Notes: generated by a model not told the origin, from the letters alone. A stretch of DNA of 64,000 nt from Streptomyces thermodiastaticus (GCF_014656135.1 NZ_BNBV01000004.1:80459-144458), one strand, 5' to 3'. Positions 53,293 to 63,165 are shown, counted from the first letter of the stretch. Translations and numbers: made by a program.

Positions 53293-55173
53293 ATGGACGT
53301 TATGGGGGACAAGGTAACTCTGGGCACGACAGGGCGATTTGCGCACGCCACCGGTCCCGGGCACGACGACGGGGCCGCCGCGGCCACGGCCACCACGACG
53401 TCCACGGCACTGGACGACACCGCCGGCGCCACTCCGGACGAGACCGGCGCCGCCGCCGAGGAGGTCGCCGAACTGGCGCGTCGCCGTCTGGCGGCCGAGG
53501 CCGGCGACGTGGAGGCGATGAGCGTCCTCGGCGCGATGCTGCTGCGCCGCGGCGACCTGGACGGAGCCGAACCCCATCTGCGCGCCGCCACCGCGGGCGG
53601 TGACCGGGCCGCCGCCAACAACCTGGGTGTCCTGCTCCACCAGCGCGGCTACCCCGACGAGGCGGCCGGCTGGTGGCGGATCGCCGCCGTCGCCGGGTCG
53701 GCCGCGGCGGCCCACGCGCTCGGCCGGTACCACCGCGAGCGCGGCGACGAACCCGCCGCCGAGTACTGGCTGCGCCAGTCCGCCGAACAGGGCCACGTCC
53801 TCGGCGCCTACGCCCTCGCCGACCTGCTGGAGCACCGCGGGGACGCCGGTGCCGAGCGCTGGATGCGCGTCGCCGCCGAGCGCGGGCACCGTGAGGCGGC
53901 GTACCGGCTGGCGCGCGCCCTGGACCAGCGCGCGCCGCGCGAGCCCGCCCCGGACGGTGCCCGGCTGCAGGCCGAGGCCGAGCAGTGGTACCGCCAGGCG
54001 GCCGCACGCGGCCACCGGCGGGCCGCGCTGTACCTGGGCGCGATCCTGGAGAAGCGCGGCGAGGTGCGCGAGGCCGGCCGCTGGTACCTGACCGCCGCCA
54101 AGGACGGCGAGGCCCGCGCCGCCTGCGCGCTGGGCTTCCTGCTCCGCGACGCCGGGGACACCGAGGCCGCGGCCGTGTGGTGGCTGCGGGCCGCCCAGGA
54201 CGGCGACGGCAACGCGGCGAACGCCCTGGGCGCGCTGCACGCCGAGCGGGGCGAGACGCAGACCGCCGAGCGCTGGTACCGCAAGGCGCTGAACGCCGGC
54301 GACGTCAACGGCGCCTACAACCTGGGCCTGCTCTGCGCCGAGCAGGGGCGGAACGCCCAGGCCGAGCAGTGGTACCGGCGTGCCGCCTATGCCGGGCACC
54401 GGGAGGCGGCCAACGCGCTGGCGGTGCTGCTGCTGCAGGGCGGGGACACCGGCGGCGCCGAACCGTGGTTCTCCAAAGCCGCGGAGGGCGGCAGCGTGGA
54501 CGCCGCGTTCAACCTGGGCATTCTCTACTCCGGGCAGGGCCGGGACGAAGAGGCCCTGCGCTGGTACGAGCGGGCCGCCTCCGCCGGGCACACCGAGGCG
54601 GCCCTGCAGGCGGGCATCGCCCGGCTGCGGGCGGGCGACGAGCACGCGGCCGAGCGGTACCTGCGGTGCGCGGCCGGCGGCGGCAGCGCGGAGGGCGCCT
54701 ACCGGCTGGCCACCCTGCTCGACGCCCGGCGGCCGCCGGCCCCGGCGCACGAGCTGGGCGCGCCGGTACTGGAGAAGACCGAGTGCGAGGAGTGGTACGA
54801 GCGGGCCGCCGGTCAGGGGCACCGGCGGGCGCAGGTGCGGGTGGGCATGCTGGCCGCCGCGCGCGGCGACGTGGTCGAGGCGGCCCGCTGGTACCGGGCC
54901 GCGGCGGAGGCCGGCTCCCGCAACGGCGCGTTCAACCTGGGGCTGCTGCTGGCCCGCGAGGGCAGCGAGCCGGAGGCGGTGATGTGGTGGAAGCGGGCCG
55001 CCAACGCCGGCCACGGGCGGGCGGCGCTGCGGCTCGCCCTGGTCTACGCGCGCCGCGGTGAGCTGGCCGAGGGCCAGTGGTGGGCGGACCGGGCCTCGGA
55101 GCTGGGGCCCTCGGAGGTCGCCCAGCGGGCGGCGCGGCTGAGGGACGCGCTGCGGGAGGAGCTGTCGGCATGA
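53293..55173 (+). CDS. Sel1/TPR repeat protein
   Basis: A 626-residue protein built almost wholly of about 15 alpha-helical repeats of 33-37 residues with the Sel1-like pattern A-x-x-x-L-G-x-L-L-x-x-x-G-x-x-x-x-A-E-x-W-Y/W-R-x-A-A. A Thr/Asp/Ala-rich disordered leader (about 1-55) precedes them; no enzyme domain or TM segment is seen, so it is a cytoplasmic scaffold for protein partners. ATG 53293 is used; ATG 53302 is three codons further. Directly upstream of the initiator tRNA gene. A TTGACT hexamer at 53198-53203 may be part of its promoter. Confidence 0.88.
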   Translation: MDVMGDKVTLGTTGRFAHATGPGHDDGAAAATATTTSTALDDTAGATPDETGAAAEEVAELARRRLAAEAGDVEAMSVLGAMLLRRGDLDGAEPHLRAATAGGDRAAANNLGVLLHQRGYPDEAAGWWRIAAVAGSAAAAHALGRYHRERGDEPAAEYWLRQSAEQGHVLGAYALADLLEHRGDAGAERWMRVAAERGHREAAYRLARALDQRAPREPAPDGARLQAEAEQWYRQAAARGHRRAALYLGAILEKRGEVREAGRWYLTAAKDGEARAACALGFLLRDAGDTEAAAVWWLRAAQDGDGNAANALGALHAERGETQTAERWYRKALNAGDVNGAYNLGLLCAEQGRNAQAEQWYRRAAYAGHREAANALAVLLLQGGDTGGAEPWFSKAAEGGSVDAAFNLGILYSGQGRDEEALRWYERAASAGHTEAALQAGIARLRAGDEHAAERYLRCAAGGGSAEGAYRLATLLDARRPPAPAHELGAPVLEKTECEEWYERAAGQGHRRAQVRVGMLAAARGDVVEAARWYRAAAEAGSRNGAFNLGLLLAREGSEPEAVMWWKRAANAGHGRAALRLALVYARRGELAEGQWWADRASELGPSEVAQRAARLRDALREELSA

Positions 55174-55191
55174 CCCCCGGCCGGGGGTGAT

Positions 55192-55221
55192 TTGCTTCCC
55201 GGCCCGTCCTTCACGTAATGT
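55192..55221 (+). promoter_or_regulatory. Promoter of initiator tRNA gene
   Basis: TTGCTT (55192-55197) and TAATGT (55216-55221) are separated by 18 nt, with the tRNA starting 13 bp later. Confidence 0.65.
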
Positions 55222-55233
55222 TCTGTTCGTCGA

Positions 55234-55307
55234 CGCGGGGTGGAGCAGCTCGGTAGCTCGCTGGGCTCATAACCCAGAGGTCGCAGGTTCAAATCCTGTC
55301 CCCGCTA
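55234..55307 (+). tRNA. Initiator tRNA-fMet (CAT anticodon)
   Basis: A 74-nt cloverleaf without encoded CCA. Acceptor CGCGGGG pairs with CCCCGC leaving the first base unpaired, the initiator hallmark; the anticodon stem CTGGG/CCCAG shows the three consecutive G-C pairs of initiator tRNAs; anticodon loop CTCATAA has CAT; T loop GTTCAAATC. D loop has AGCTCGGTAGCT. Confidence 0.97.
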
Positions 55308-55313
55308 CTGAAG

Positions 55314-55350
55314 CCGAGGGCCGGAATCCGATCAGGGTTCCGGCCCTCGG
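55314..55350 (+). terminator. Perfect 13-bp hairpin after tRNA-fMet
   Basis: Arms 55314-55326 and 55338-55350 are exact complements with an 11-nt loop, 7 nt past the tRNA 3' end. Confidence 0.88.
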
Positions 55351-55485
55351 TGTTGTCCGCGTCTCGAAGCTCCGAGCGACCTCCGTCGCGCGGCCCGGTG
55401 GCGCCGGTCGGCGTGCGGGCACCACGCAGCCCCGGCGCTGTGTCGCGGGGCCGGGGCTGTCAGGCGTGGTGCGGCGCCGGGGCGG

Positions 55486-55902
55486 TCAGGCGGCGGCGCA
55501 GTCCGGGCAGAGCCCGCGGTAGGTGACCTCGACGTCGGAGACCGTGAAGCCGAAGCGCTCCGAGTCGGGCAGGTCGGCCAGCGGGTTGCCGTTGGGATGA
55601 ACGTCGCGGATCGCGCCGCACCGGGCGCACACCAGGTGGTGGTGGGGCCGGTGGGCGTTCGGGTCGTACCGCTTGGCGCGCTTGTCGGTGGTGACCTCGA
55701 GAACCTCGCCGAGGGAGACCAGCTCGCCCAGCGTGTTGTAGACGGTGGCGCGGGAGATCTCGGGCAGCTTGGCGACCGCCCGTGCATGGACCTCGTCGGC
55801 CGTGAGGTGGACGTGCTCGCCGTCCAGCACCTCGGCCACGACGCGCCGCTGCGCGGTCATCCGCCATCCGCGTCCGCGCAGCCGTTCCAGAAGGTCGCTC
55901 AT
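55486..55902 (-). CDS. Fur family regulator of the catalase operon (CatR/FurA-like)
   Basis: A 138-residue metalloregulator. The winged helix includes ISRATVYNTLGELV (recognition helix) and YDPNAHRPHHHLVCARCG (regulatory metal site and first Cys pair); the second pair is CPDC at the C-terminus, making a structural zinc site. It is divergent from katA, the arrangement of peroxide-sensing CatR/FurA regulators in actinobacteria, so it probably represses katA until peroxide oxidises it. ATG 55902; the 141-bp space to katA should hold the operator. Confidence 0.9.
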   Translation of the reverse strand: MSDLLERLRGRGWRMTAQRRVVAEVLDGEHVHLTADEVHARAVAKLPEISRATVYNTLGELVSLGEVLEVTTDKRAKRYDPNAHRPHHHLVCARCGAIRDVHPNGNPLADLPDSERFGFTVSDVEVTYRGLCPDCAAA

Positions 55903-55960
55903 GGCACCAGCCTAGCAGCAGGAGAATAGATCCCGAACCAGTGTGACTTTGGAGATTCAC

Positions 55961-55988
55961 TTGACTTAGACATTGTCCATTGTAGGAT
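55961..55988 (+). promoter_or_regulatory. katA promoter and putative Fur-type operator
   Basis: TTGACT (55961-55966) and TAGGAT (55983-55988) are 16 nt apart. The spacer is unusually A/T-rich for this genome and contains the repeated CATTGT (55971-55976 and 55979-55984), which could bind the divergent Fur-like regulator. No perfect PerR/Fur box was found. Confidence 0.65.
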
Positions 55989-56043
55989 CGAGCGCGGCTT
56001 TGGCCTCATACCAGGATCGGACAGCATTGCCGCAGGAGGCGAC

Positions 56044-57495
56044 GTGACGCAGGGACCGCTCACTACGGAGGCCGGTGCACCGGTGGCCGACAACCAGAAC
56101 AGCGAGACCGCTGGCGCCGGCGGCCCGGTTCTGGTCCAGGACCAGCTGCTGCTGGAGAAGCTCGCCCACTTCAACCGGGAGCGCATCCCGGAGCGCGTGG
56201 TGCACGCCCGGGGCGCCGGCGCCTACGGCACCTTCACCGTGACCGCCGACGTCACCCCGTACACCCGGGCGAAGTTCCTCTCCGAGGTCGGCAAGCAGAC
56301 CGAGGTCTTCCTCCGCTTCTCCACCGTGGCCGGCAACCTCGGTGCCGCGGACGCCGTCCGCGACCCGCGCGGTTTCGCGGTGAAGTTCTACACCGAGGAG
56401 GGCAACTACGACCTCGTCGGCAACAACACCCCGGTGTTCTTCATCCGGGACGCGATCAAGTTCCCCGACTTCATCCACACCCAGAAGCGCGACCCCTACA
56501 CGGGCAGCCAGGAGCCGGACAACGTCTGGGACTTCTGGAGCCTGTCGCCGGAGTCCACGCACCAGGTGACCTGGCTGTTCGGCGACCGCGGCATCCCCGC
56601 GTCCTACCGCCACATGGACGGCTTCGGCTCGCACACCTTCCAGTGGAACAACGAGGCCGGCGAGGTCTTCTGGGTCAAGTACCACTTCAAGACCGACCAG
56701 GGCATCAAGTGCCTCACCCAGGAGGAGGCCAACAAGCTCGCCGGTGAGGACCCCGACTCCCACCAGCGGGACCTGCGCGAGGCGATCGAGCGCGGCGACT
56801 ACCCGACCTGGACCGTCTACGTCCAGATCATGCCCGCGGCCGAGGCGGCCGGCTACCGCTTCAACCCGTTCGACGTGACCAAGGTGTGGCCGCACGCCGA
56901 CTACCCGCTGGTCGAGATCGGCAAGCTGGAGCTGAACCGCAACCCGGAGAACATCTTCGCCGAGGTCGAGCAGTCGATCTTCTCCCCGGCGCACTTCGTG
57001 CCCGGCATCGGCCCGTCCCCGGACAAGATGCTCCAGGGCCGCCTGTTCGCCTACGGCGACGCCCACCGCTACCGCGTCGGCATCAACGCCGACCAGCTGC
57101 CGGTGAACCGCCCGCACGCCGTGGAGGCCCGCACCTACAGCCGGGACGGCTTCCTCTACGACGGCCGCCACAAGGGCGCGAAGAACTACGAGCCGAACAG
57201 CTTCGGCGGCCCGGCCCAGACCGGCCGGCCGCTGTGGCAGCCGCTCCCGGTCTCCGGCGTCACCGGTGACCAGCCGGCCCCGCTGCACGCCGAGGACGAC
57301 GACTTCGTCCAGGCCGGCAACCTCTACCGGCTGATGTCCGAGGAGGAGAAGGAGCGCCTGATCGGCAACCTGGCGGGCTCGATCTCGCAGGTCTCCCGCG
57401 AGGAGATCGTCGAGCGCGCGATCAACAACTTCCGTCGAGCGGATGCCGACTTCGGCAAGCGGCTTGAGACCGCGGTCCAGGCCCTGCGCGGCTGA
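56044..57495 (+). CDS. katA: Monofunctional heme catalase
   Basis: A 483-residue clade 3 small-subunit catalase that dismutates hydrogen peroxide. Catalytic His54 ([12 protein letters not shown]), Asn127 ([14 protein letters not shown]) and the proximal heme ligand Tyr337 ([14 protein letters not shown]) are all present. GTG 56044 follows GCAGGAGG. Divergent from the Fur-like regulator; expected to be derepressed by peroxide. Full length, no signal peptide, so cytoplasmic. Confidence 0.96.
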   Translation: MTQGPLTTEAGAPVADNQNSETAGAGGPVLVQDQLLLEKLAHFNRERIPERVVHARGAGAYGTFTVTADVTPYTRAKFLSEVGKQTEVFLRFSTVAGNLGAADAVRDPRGFAVKFYTEEGNYDLVGNNTPVFFIRDAIKFPDFIHTQKRDPYTGSQEPDNVWDFWSLSPESTHQVTWLFGDRGIPASYRHMDGFGSHTFQWNNEAGEVFWVKYHFKTDQGIKCLTQEEANKLAGEDPDSHQRDLREAIERGDYPTWTVYVQIMPAAEAAGYRFNPFDVTKVWPHADYPLVEIGKLELNRNPENIFAEVEQSIFSPAHFVPGIGPSPDKMLQGRLFAYGDAHRYRVGINADQLPVNRPHAVEARTYSRDGFLYDGRHKGAKNYEPNSFGGPAQTGRPLWQPLPVSGVTGDQPAPLHAEDDDFVQAGNLYRLMSEEEKERLIGNLAGSISQVSREEIVERAINNFRRADADFGKRLETAVQALRG

Positions 57496-57526
57496 CGCCG
57501 GCACCGCACCGCTTGTCGCGGCCGAC

Positions 57527-57555
57527 GGGCCGGGCTCCCTTCGGGGACCCGGCCC
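57527..57555. terminator. Hairpin between katA and hisN
   Basis: Arms 57527-57534 and 57548-57555 (GGGCCGGG and its complement) with a TTCG-containing loop form a hairpin between the convergent genes. Confidence 0.65.
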
Positions 57556-57573
57556 CTCGTCGTGCCGCCCGGC

Positions 57574-58374
57574 TCACCGGCGCCGGTCGAGGTACTCCAG
57601 CAGCTCGTCGTGCAGCAGCCCGTTGGAGGCGGCGGCATTGCCGCTGTGCGGTCCGGGACGGCCGTCCAGACCGGTGAAGGTGCCGCCCGCCTCGGTCACC
57701 ACGATCGCGTTGGCCGCCATGTCCCACAGCGACAGCTCCGGCTCGGCGCACAGATCGACCGAACCCTCGGCGACCATCATGTACGGCCAGAAGTCGCCGT
57801 AGGCCCGGGTGCGCCACACCTGGCGGGTCAGGTCCAGGAAGCCGTCCAGGCGCCCCTGCTCCTCCCAGCCGCTGAGCGAGGAGTACGCGAAGGAGGCGTC
57901 CTCCAGCTTGGCCACGCGCGAGACCCGCAGCCGGGAGGCCTGGGACAGGCTGCGCCCGGTGAACGCCCCGTGGCCCTTCGCCGCCCACCAGCGGCGGCCC
58001 AGCGCGGGCGCCGAAACCACGCCCACGACCGGCTGGTAGCCGCCCTCGCCCGCCACCATCAGCGAGATCAGCGTGGCCCACACCGGCACCCCGCGCACAT
58101 AGTTCTTGGTGCCGTCGATCGGGTCGATCACCCAGCGGCGCGGGCCGCTGCCCTCGACGCCGTATTCCTCGCCCAGGATCGCGTCACGCGGGCGGGCGCG
58201 CTGCAGCTGGCCGCGGATCAGCTCCTCCGCCGCCTTGTCCGCCTCGCTCACCGGCGTCATGTCCGGTTTGGTCTCCACCCTGAGGTCGAGGGCCTTGAAG
58301 CGGTCCATCGTTGCGGCGTCGGCCGCGTCCGCGAGCACGTGGGCCAGGCGCAGGTCGTCGAGGTAGTCCGGCAT
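57574..58374 (-). CDS. hisN: Inositol-monophosphatase-type histidinol phosphatase HisN
   Basis: A 266-residue Mg-dependent phosphatase of the inositol monophosphatase superfamily. Metal ligands appear in GEEYG (Glu), [12 protein letters not shown] (Asp-Pro-Ile-Asp-Gly-Thr) and SLWDMAAN (Asp). The length and order match the actinobacterial HisN group that dephosphorylates L-histidinol phosphate, the last phosphatase step of histidine synthesis. TACCGT (minus strand, 58387-58382) is 7 nt before ATG 58374, no ribosome site, so leaderless. General inositol phosphatase activity is the alternative. Confidence 0.88.
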   Translation of the reverse strand: MPDYLDDLRLAHVLADAADAATMDRFKALDLRVETKPDMTPVSEADKAAEELIRGQLQRARPRDAILGEEYGVEGSGPRRWVIDPIDGTKNYVRGVPVWATLISLMVAGEGGYQPVVGVVSAPALGRRWWAAKGHGAFTGRSLSQASRLRVSRVAKLEDASFAYSSLSGWEEQGRLDGFLDLTRQVWRTRAYGDFWPYMMVAEGSVDLCAEPELSLWDMAANAIVVTEAGGTFTGLDGRPGPHSGNAAASNGLLHDELLEYLDRRR

Positions 58375-58642
58375 GCAGTGAACGGTAACCGCCCCGGGAC
58401 GCCCCGGGCCACAGGGGGCCGGGTGCGTCGGCGGCGAGCACCCGGAGCGCGCAGTCCCCGCACGCGCTGCACCACCCGGAGTGCGCAGTCCGGCCGTGCG
58501 CCGTGCCGCCCGGAGCACGCGGTTCCTGCGTGCGCCGTGCCGCCCCGGGCCCGTGCTTCTCAAGCCGCCCCGAGCGCCCTTGACACTGCCGTGGGGCGCC
58601 TCGAACCTGTCCGGCGTAGTGGCTCGCCCCCGGGAGGCGATG

Positions 58643-59248
58643 ATGCCCGCAGCGCGAGATCTGCTGCTGGACGCCGCCTACGCGGCGCTGACCCGCCGGC
58701 CGTGGTACGCGGTCCGGATGGTGGACGTGGCCGCTGCGGCCGGGGTGTCGCGGCAGACGCTCTACAACGAGTTCGGCACCAAGGACGGTCTGGCGCGTGC
58801 GCTGGTCGAGCGGGAGGCCGCAGCCTTCCTCGACGGGGTGGACCGTGCCCTGGCCGGCGGGTCCGACCCGCACGCCCGGCTCACCGCCCTGGTCGAGTGG
58901 ACCGCCGCGGCCGCGCGGGACAACGTGCTGGTCAAGGCGCTGCTCACCGGCTGCTGGGACTCGTGGCTGCCCCGGGTGGAGCCGGCCGCCGCACAGCTTG
59001 CCGCCGTGCCCGCGGGGGACCGGGGCGGCGGCCGGCCGCTGTCGCCGGCCGGCGTGCTGGCGCAGGTCCGCGACCGTGCCGTGGCCGCCCTGTCCGCACC
59101 GGGCACCCCGGCGCCGGACATCGCGGACCTGGCCGGCACCTGCGAGCTGGTGGTCCGCCTCGGCCTGTCCTGCGTGGCGGCGCCGCCCGGCGAGCACGGC
59201 GCGGACGACCTGGTGCGGGCGGTGCTGCGCCGGTGCCGCCCGGACTGA
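58643..59248 (+). CDS. TetR family transcriptional regulator
   Basis: A 201-residue regulator with the TetR HTH at about residues 5-50 ([28 protein letters not shown]) and a C-terminal helical ligand domain. I start at ATG 58643, which has GGGAGG at 5-nt spacing; ATG 58640 is directly before it but too close to the ribosome site. Convergent with the SMR exporter gene across a repeat array; it may regulate that exporter, but distance and orientation make this only a guess. Confidence 0.88.
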   Translation: MPAARDLLLDAAYAALTRRPWYAVRMVDVAAAAGVSRQTLYNEFGTKDGLARALVEREAAAFLDGVDRALAGGSDPHARLTALVEWTAAAARDNVLVKALLTGCWDSWLPRVEPAAAQLAAVPAGDRGGGRPLSPAGVLAQVRDRAVAALSAPGTPAPDIADLAGTCELVVRLGLSCVAAPPGEHGADDLVRAVLRRCRPD

Positions 59249-59306
59249 GCGGCGCACGAAGCGCGAGAAGCGGAACGCCCGGCATCCGTGCGGACGCCGG
59301 GGGGTC

Positions 59307-59437
59307 GTCGAAGCGCGGAGGCCGTCGATGCGCGGAGGCCGTTGATGCGCGGAGATCGTCAGTGCGCTGGCCGTCGGTGCGCGGAGATCGTCGGTACGCT
59401 GGCCGTCGGTGCGCGGAGGCCGTCAGTGCGCGGAGCC
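59307..59437. repeat. Eight 15-17-bp tandem repeats between TetR and SMR genes
   Basis: Units begin GTCGGTGCGC-like at 59307, 59324, 59341, 59358, 59373, 59390, 59405 and 59422. Most end GGAGGCC or GGAGATC (17 bp), two end TGGCC (15 bp). The last unit overlaps the SMR stop codon. Confidence 0.85.
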
Positions 59438-59746
59438 GGACAACTGCAGTCCGATGACCCCGACGATGACGAGCGTGATCGACACGATCTTCAGGGTGGA
59501 CACCACGTCTCCGAGGAACACCATGCCGTAGATCGCGGTGCCCGTCGCCCCGATGCCGGTCCACACCGCGTACGCCGGACCCACGTCGAGCCGCCGCAGG
59601 GACAGCGTCAGCAGGCCGAAGCTGCCGAGCGCGAAACTCGCGAAGGCGATGGTCGGCCACAGGCGGGTGAAGCCGTGGGAGAGTTTCAGGCATACCGCGA
59701 AGCCGGTCTCGAGCAGTCCCGCGACGATGACCAGCAGCCACGCCAT
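59423..59746 (-). CDS. SMR-family exporter, Gdx/SugE subtype
   Basis: A 107-residue four-TM small multidrug resistance transporter. Essential Glu13 in TM1 (GLLETGFAVCLKLS) is followed by the GFTRLWPT signature of the Gdx/SugE subtype, which exports guanidinium in exchange for protons, rather than the EmrE/Qac drug-pump subtype. GGAGGACAGC is just before ATG 59746. The protein works as an antiparallel dimer. Quaternary amine export remains possible. No obvious guanidine riboswitch was seen in the 132-bp leader. Confidence 0.9.
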   Translation of the reverse strand: MAWLLVIVAGLLETGFAVCLKLSHGFTRLWPTIAFASFALGSFGLLTLSLRRLDVGPAYAVWTGIGATGTAIYGMVFLGDVVSTLKIVSITLVIVGVIGLQLSGSAH

Positions 59747-59853
59747 GTGCTGTCCTCCCGTTGTCCGTCTCCGTGGCCGCCTCGGCTCGGTGTGATGATG
59801 TGTTTGGCGATGTCTTTACCCGACTGTAGCCGGGGCGGCGATGCTGAGGTATG

Positions 59854-59878
59854 CGGGGGCCCGGAAGCTGAGCCCCCG
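59854..59878 (-). terminator. Hairpin after rsgA
   Basis: Arms 59854-59860 and 59872-59878 (CGGGGGC and its complement) lie directly after the rsgA stop. Confidence 0.6.
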
Positions 59879-60889
59879 TCAGTCGTCCTCCCGGCGTTCC
59901 CGTGTGGCCAGCAGCCGGCGCAGCGAGGCGAGCCGGGCCGGGCCCGCGTGGCCCTCGGCCACCCAGGCGTCCAGCGCGCAGTCGGGCTCGTCGTGACTGC
60001 AGGCGCGCGGGCAGTCCTGGGTGCCGGGCTCCAGGTCGGGGAAGGCGTGGATGACCCGGGAGGGATCGATGTGGGCCAGTCCGAAAGACCGGACCCCGGG
60101 GGTGTCGATCACCCAGCCGGAGGCGTCCTTCAACGGCAGCGCCAGCGCCGAGGTGGTGGTGTGCCGGCCCCGGCCCGTCACCTTGTTGACCTGGCCGGTC
60201 AGCCGCCGCCGGTCCTCCGCGACCAGCGCGTTGACCAGCGTCGTCTTGCCCACGCCGGAGTGGCCGACGAACGCGGTGACCTTGCCCTCCAGGTGCGCGC
60301 ACACCCGCCGGACGGCCTCGCCGCTCTCCAGTTCCTCCCGGCTGGTGACCACGTACGGGATGTCCAGCGCCCCGTACAGCGTCAGCAGCTCGTCCGGCGG
60401 CGCCAGGTCCGACTTGGTCAGCACCAGCAGCGGCTCCAGGCCGCCGTCGTAGGCCGCCACCAGGCAGCGGTCGATCAGGCGCGGGCGCGGCTCGGGGTCG
60501 GCGAGCGCGGTGACGATGGCCAGCTGGTCGGCATTGGCCACCACGACCCGCTCGTAGGGATCGTCGTCGTCGGCCGTGCGGCGCAGCACCGAGGTGCGCT
60601 CCTCGATGCGGACGATGCGCGCCAGCGTGTCCTTCCTGCCGGACAGATCGCCCACCAGGGCCACCCGGTCGCCGACGACGGCCGCCTTGCGCCCCAGCTC
60701 CCGCGCCTTCATCGCCATGACGGGGCGGCCGTCCACGAGGCAGGTCAGCCGGCCGCGGTCCACGGTGAGCACCATGCCCTGGGCCGCGTTCTCGTGCTTG
60801 GGCCGGATGTTCGTCCGCGGCCGCGTGCCCCTGCGGCCGGGGCGGGTGCGGATGTCGTCCTCGTCGGTGTGCTTGCCGTAACGGCGCAT
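59879..60889 (-). CDS. rsgA: Ribosome small-subunit-dependent GTPase RsgA
   Basis: A 336-residue circularly permuted GTPase that acts late in 30S assembly. Order: OB-fold, G4 TKSD, G1 GHSGVGKTTL, G2/G3 DTPGVRSFG, then a C-terminal zinc finger (CPRACSHDEPDC and the His residue). The N-terminus is basic (MRRYGKHTDEDDIRTRPGRRG). It starts 17 nt after aroA on the same strand and is co-transcribed with it. Ends at a short hairpin. Confidence 0.94.
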   Translation of the reverse strand: MRRYGKHTDEDDIRTRPGRRGTRPRTNIRPKHENAAQGMVLTVDRGRLTCLVDGRPVMAMKARELGRKAAVVGDRVALVGDLSGRKDTLARIVRIEERTSVLRRTADDDDPYERVVVANADQLAIVTALADPEPRPRLIDRCLVAAYDGGLEPLLVLTKSDLAPPDELLTLYGALDIPYVVTSREELESGEAVRRVCAHLEGKVTAFVGHSGVGKTTLVNALVAEDRRRLTGQVNKVTGRGRHTTTSALALPLKDASGWVIDTPGVRSFGLAHIDPSRVIHAFPDLEPGTQDCPRACSHDEPDCALDAWVAEGHAGPARLASLRRLLATRERREDD

Positions 60890-60906
60890 GAGCTGATCCC
60901 CGCGTC

Positions 60907-62235
60907 CTACGCCCCGAGCATCCCGGTCCACAGGTCGGGGAAGTCCGGCAGGGTCTTGGCGGTCGTCGCCACGTTCTCGATCCGCACGCCCTCGACCACC
61001 AGGCCGATGACCGCGCCGGCCGTCGCCATGCGGTGGTCGTCGTAGGTGTGGAAGACACCGCCGTGCAGCGGACGCGGCCGGATGTGCAGGCCGTCGGCCG
61101 TCTCGGTGACGTCGCCGCCGAGCGCGTTGATCTCCTTGGTGAGCGCGGCCAGCCGGTCCGTCTCGTGCAGCCGCAGATGGGCCACGCCCCGCAGGGTCGA
61201 GGGGGAGTCCGCGAGCGCGGCCACCGCGGCGATGCCCGGGGTCAGCTCGCCGACCTCGCTCAGGTCCGCGTCGATGCCATGCACGGAGCCGGAGCCGGTG
61301 AAGACCAGGCCGTAGTCGGTCAGCTCGCAGGAGCCGCCCATCTCGGTGAAGATCTCCCGCAGCCGGTCGCCCGGCTGGGTGGTGTGCCGCGGCCAGTCGG
61401 GGATGACGACCTTGCCGCCGGTGACCAGGGCCGCCGCCAGGAACGGCTGGGCGTTGGACAGGTCCGGCTCGATGGTCAGGTCCCGGCCGAGCAGGGCGCC
61501 CGGCGTCACCCGCCACACATGGGGCTCGCCGCCCGACTCGGGGGCGTCCACCTGGGCGCCGGCCGCGCGCAGCATGTCCACCGTCATCCGGATGTGCGGC
61601 ATCGACGGCAGCGTCGCCCCGACGTGCCGCACCTCCACGCCCTGGTTGAAGCGCGGGCCGGACAGCAGCAGCGCGGAGACGAACTGGGAGGACGAGGAGG
61701 CGTCGATCTCGACCGTGCCGCCGTCCAGGGCGCCTCCGCCGTGCACCGTCAGCGGCAGCGCGCCGCGGCCTTCGTCGTCGATCCGGGCGCCGAGCGCGCG
61801 CAGCGCGTCGATCACGCCGTGCAGGGGGCGCTCGTAGGAGCGCGGGTCGCCGTCGAAGCGGACGGGGCCGTCGGCGAGCGTGGCCACCGGCGGCAGGAAC
61901 CGCATCACCGTGCCGGCATTGCCCACGTCGACCGTGGCCGGGCCGTGCAGCCCCGCCGGGATCACCCGCCAGGCCTCACCGGAGGCACCCGCGCCGGAGG
62001 CCGAGGACACCGTCTCCTCGATCCCGACGCCCATCGCCCGCAGGGCGCCGGCCATCAGCAGCGTGTCGCGGGAGCGCAGCGGGCGGCGCAGCCAGCCCGG
62101 CTCGGAGGCCAGCGCGGCCAGCACCAGCGCCCGGTTGGTGACGGACTTGGACCCGGGCACGTGGACCGTCGCGTCGACGGCTCCGCTCGCGTGCGGGGCG
62201 GGCCAGAGGGCGGTGGGCGTGTCGTTCGGGGCCAT
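60907..62235 (-). CDS. aroA: 3-phosphoshikimate 1-carboxyvinyltransferase (EPSP synthase)
   Basis: A 442-residue shikimate-pathway enzyme. Family marks: [18 protein letters not shown] (Lys and Ser/Arg of the substrate site), [30 protein letters not shown], and [21 protein letters not shown] near the C-terminus. I start at ATG 62235 since TAGAGT (minus strand, 62248-62243) lies 7 nt upstream with no ribosome site, predicting a leaderless mRNA. Operon with rsgA. The target of glyphosate in other bacteria; class not assigned here. Confidence 0.94.
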   Translation of the reverse strand: MAPNDTPTALWPAPHASGAVDATVHVPGSKSVTNRALVLAALASEPGWLRRPLRSRDTLLMAGALRAMGVGIEETVSSASGAGASGEAWRVIPAGLHGPATVDVGNAGTVMRFLPPVATLADGPVRFDGDPRSYERPLHGVIDALRALGARIDDEGRGALPLTVHGGGALDGGTVEIDASSSSQFVSALLLSGPRFNQGVEVRHVGATLPSMPHIRMTVDMLRAAGAQVDAPESGGEPHVWRVTPGALLGRDLTIEPDLSNAQPFLAAALVTGGKVVIPDWPRHTTQPGDRLREIFTEMGGSCELTDYGLVFTGSGSVHGIDADLSEVGELTPGIAAVAALADSPSTLRGVAHLRLHETDRLAALTKEINALGGDVTETADGLHIRPRPLHGGVFHTYDDHRMATAGAVIGLVVEGVRIENVATTAKTLPDFPDLWTGMLGA

Positions 62236-62352
62236 GAGGCCCACTCTATAAGGAGGCGATCGTCCGGCGGCCGCACGGTGCGGCGGCCCGTTCACCGAGG
62301 GTGTCCGCCGGCCCTCGGCCGCTGTGAGGCGTCAGGGGCACGTGCGTGCCGC

Positions 62353-63075
62353 TCACCCGCCGAGCAGCCACCGGCCCCCGCCGAGCAGCGAGCACAGCGA
62401 CACCACGTGGAAGAGGAACAGCCACAGCCCGGCCGGCACGTGCGTCAGCCGCGCCAGCTGGTCCGCGTCGGAGTCGGCGGCCCCGCCCCGGGACCGCTGG
62501 ACCTGCAGCTCGAAGGCCGGGCGCACCCCGCCCAGCAGCAGGAACCACACCACGGCGTACGCGAACGCCGCCTGCACCAGAACTCCGGCCAGCCACGACA
62601 CCAGCAGGAACGCGGCGGCGGCGAGGACCACGGTCAGCACTCCGTAGACGTTGCGGATCATCACCAGCATCGCCAGCAGCAGCGCCGTGGCCGCCCACAG
62701 CAGCAGGGTGACGCGTCCGGCGGCGAGCAGCGCCGCGCCGCCCAGGCCCAGCAGCGGTGGAGCGGTGTACCCGGCGGCCGCGGTGAGGATCATGCCCAGG
62801 CCGTAGGGCTTGCCGCGGCTGACGGTCAGGCCGCTGGTGTCGGAGTGCAGCCGTATGCCGGTCAAGGTGCGGCCGGTGAGCAGTGCGACGAGTCCGTGCC
62901 CGCCCTCGTGGGCGATGGTGACGGCGTTGCGCGCCACCCGCCACGAGGCGTGCGGGACCACGACGGCCAGCGCGGCGAGCCCGGTGGCGACCACCACCCA
63001 CAGCTCGGGGTCGGGCTGGGTGCCGATCAGCCGGTCCCAGAGATCGGGCAGCGCGAAGGCGGCGGTGCTGGCCAT
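62353..63075 (-). CDS. M50-type membrane protein
   Basis: A 240-residue integral membrane protein with HEGGH (IAHEGGHGLVALLTGRT, about residues 55-59), the HExxH zinc motif of M50 site-2-protease-like proteins, in TM2, then about five further hydrophobic segments. The second DG motif of typical site-2 proteases is not obvious, so it may be a distant or single-domain member. ATG 63075 follows GGAGCC-like sequence. Divergent from the SRAP gene. Confidence 0.8.
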   Translation of the reverse strand: MASTAAFALPDLWDRLIGTQPDPELWVVVATGLAALAVVVPHASWRVARNAVTIAHEGGHGLVALLTGRTLTGIRLHSDTSGLTVSRGKPYGLGMILTAAAGYTAPPLLGLGGAALLAAGRVTLLLWAATALLLAMLVMIRNVYGVLTVVLAAAAFLLVSWLAGVLVQAAFAYAVVWFLLLGGVRPAFELQVQRSRGGAADSDADQLARLTHVPAGLWLFLFHVVSLCSLLGGGRWLLGG

Positions 63076-63107
63076 GGTCGCGGAAGGCTCCTCGGGTGGT
63101 GCTGGCG

Positions 63108-63165
63108 AAGTCGGGTGCTGAGGGAGTCAGGTGCTGGGTGCTGGGGGAGTCGGGTGGTGCCGGCG
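63108..63165. repeat. Imperfect short repeats in divergent gap
   Basis: GTCGGGTG-CTG-like blocks (GGGAGTCAGGTGCTG, GGGAGTCGGGTGGTG) occur in tandem in the 163-bp gap between the M50 and SRAP genes. Confidence 0.4.

Noticed and set aside
59747..59878. Possible guanidine riboswitch ahead of the Gdx-type exporter
   Set aside because: I looked for ykkC-type and paired ACGR-loop hairpins and found no convincing match in the 132-bp leader.
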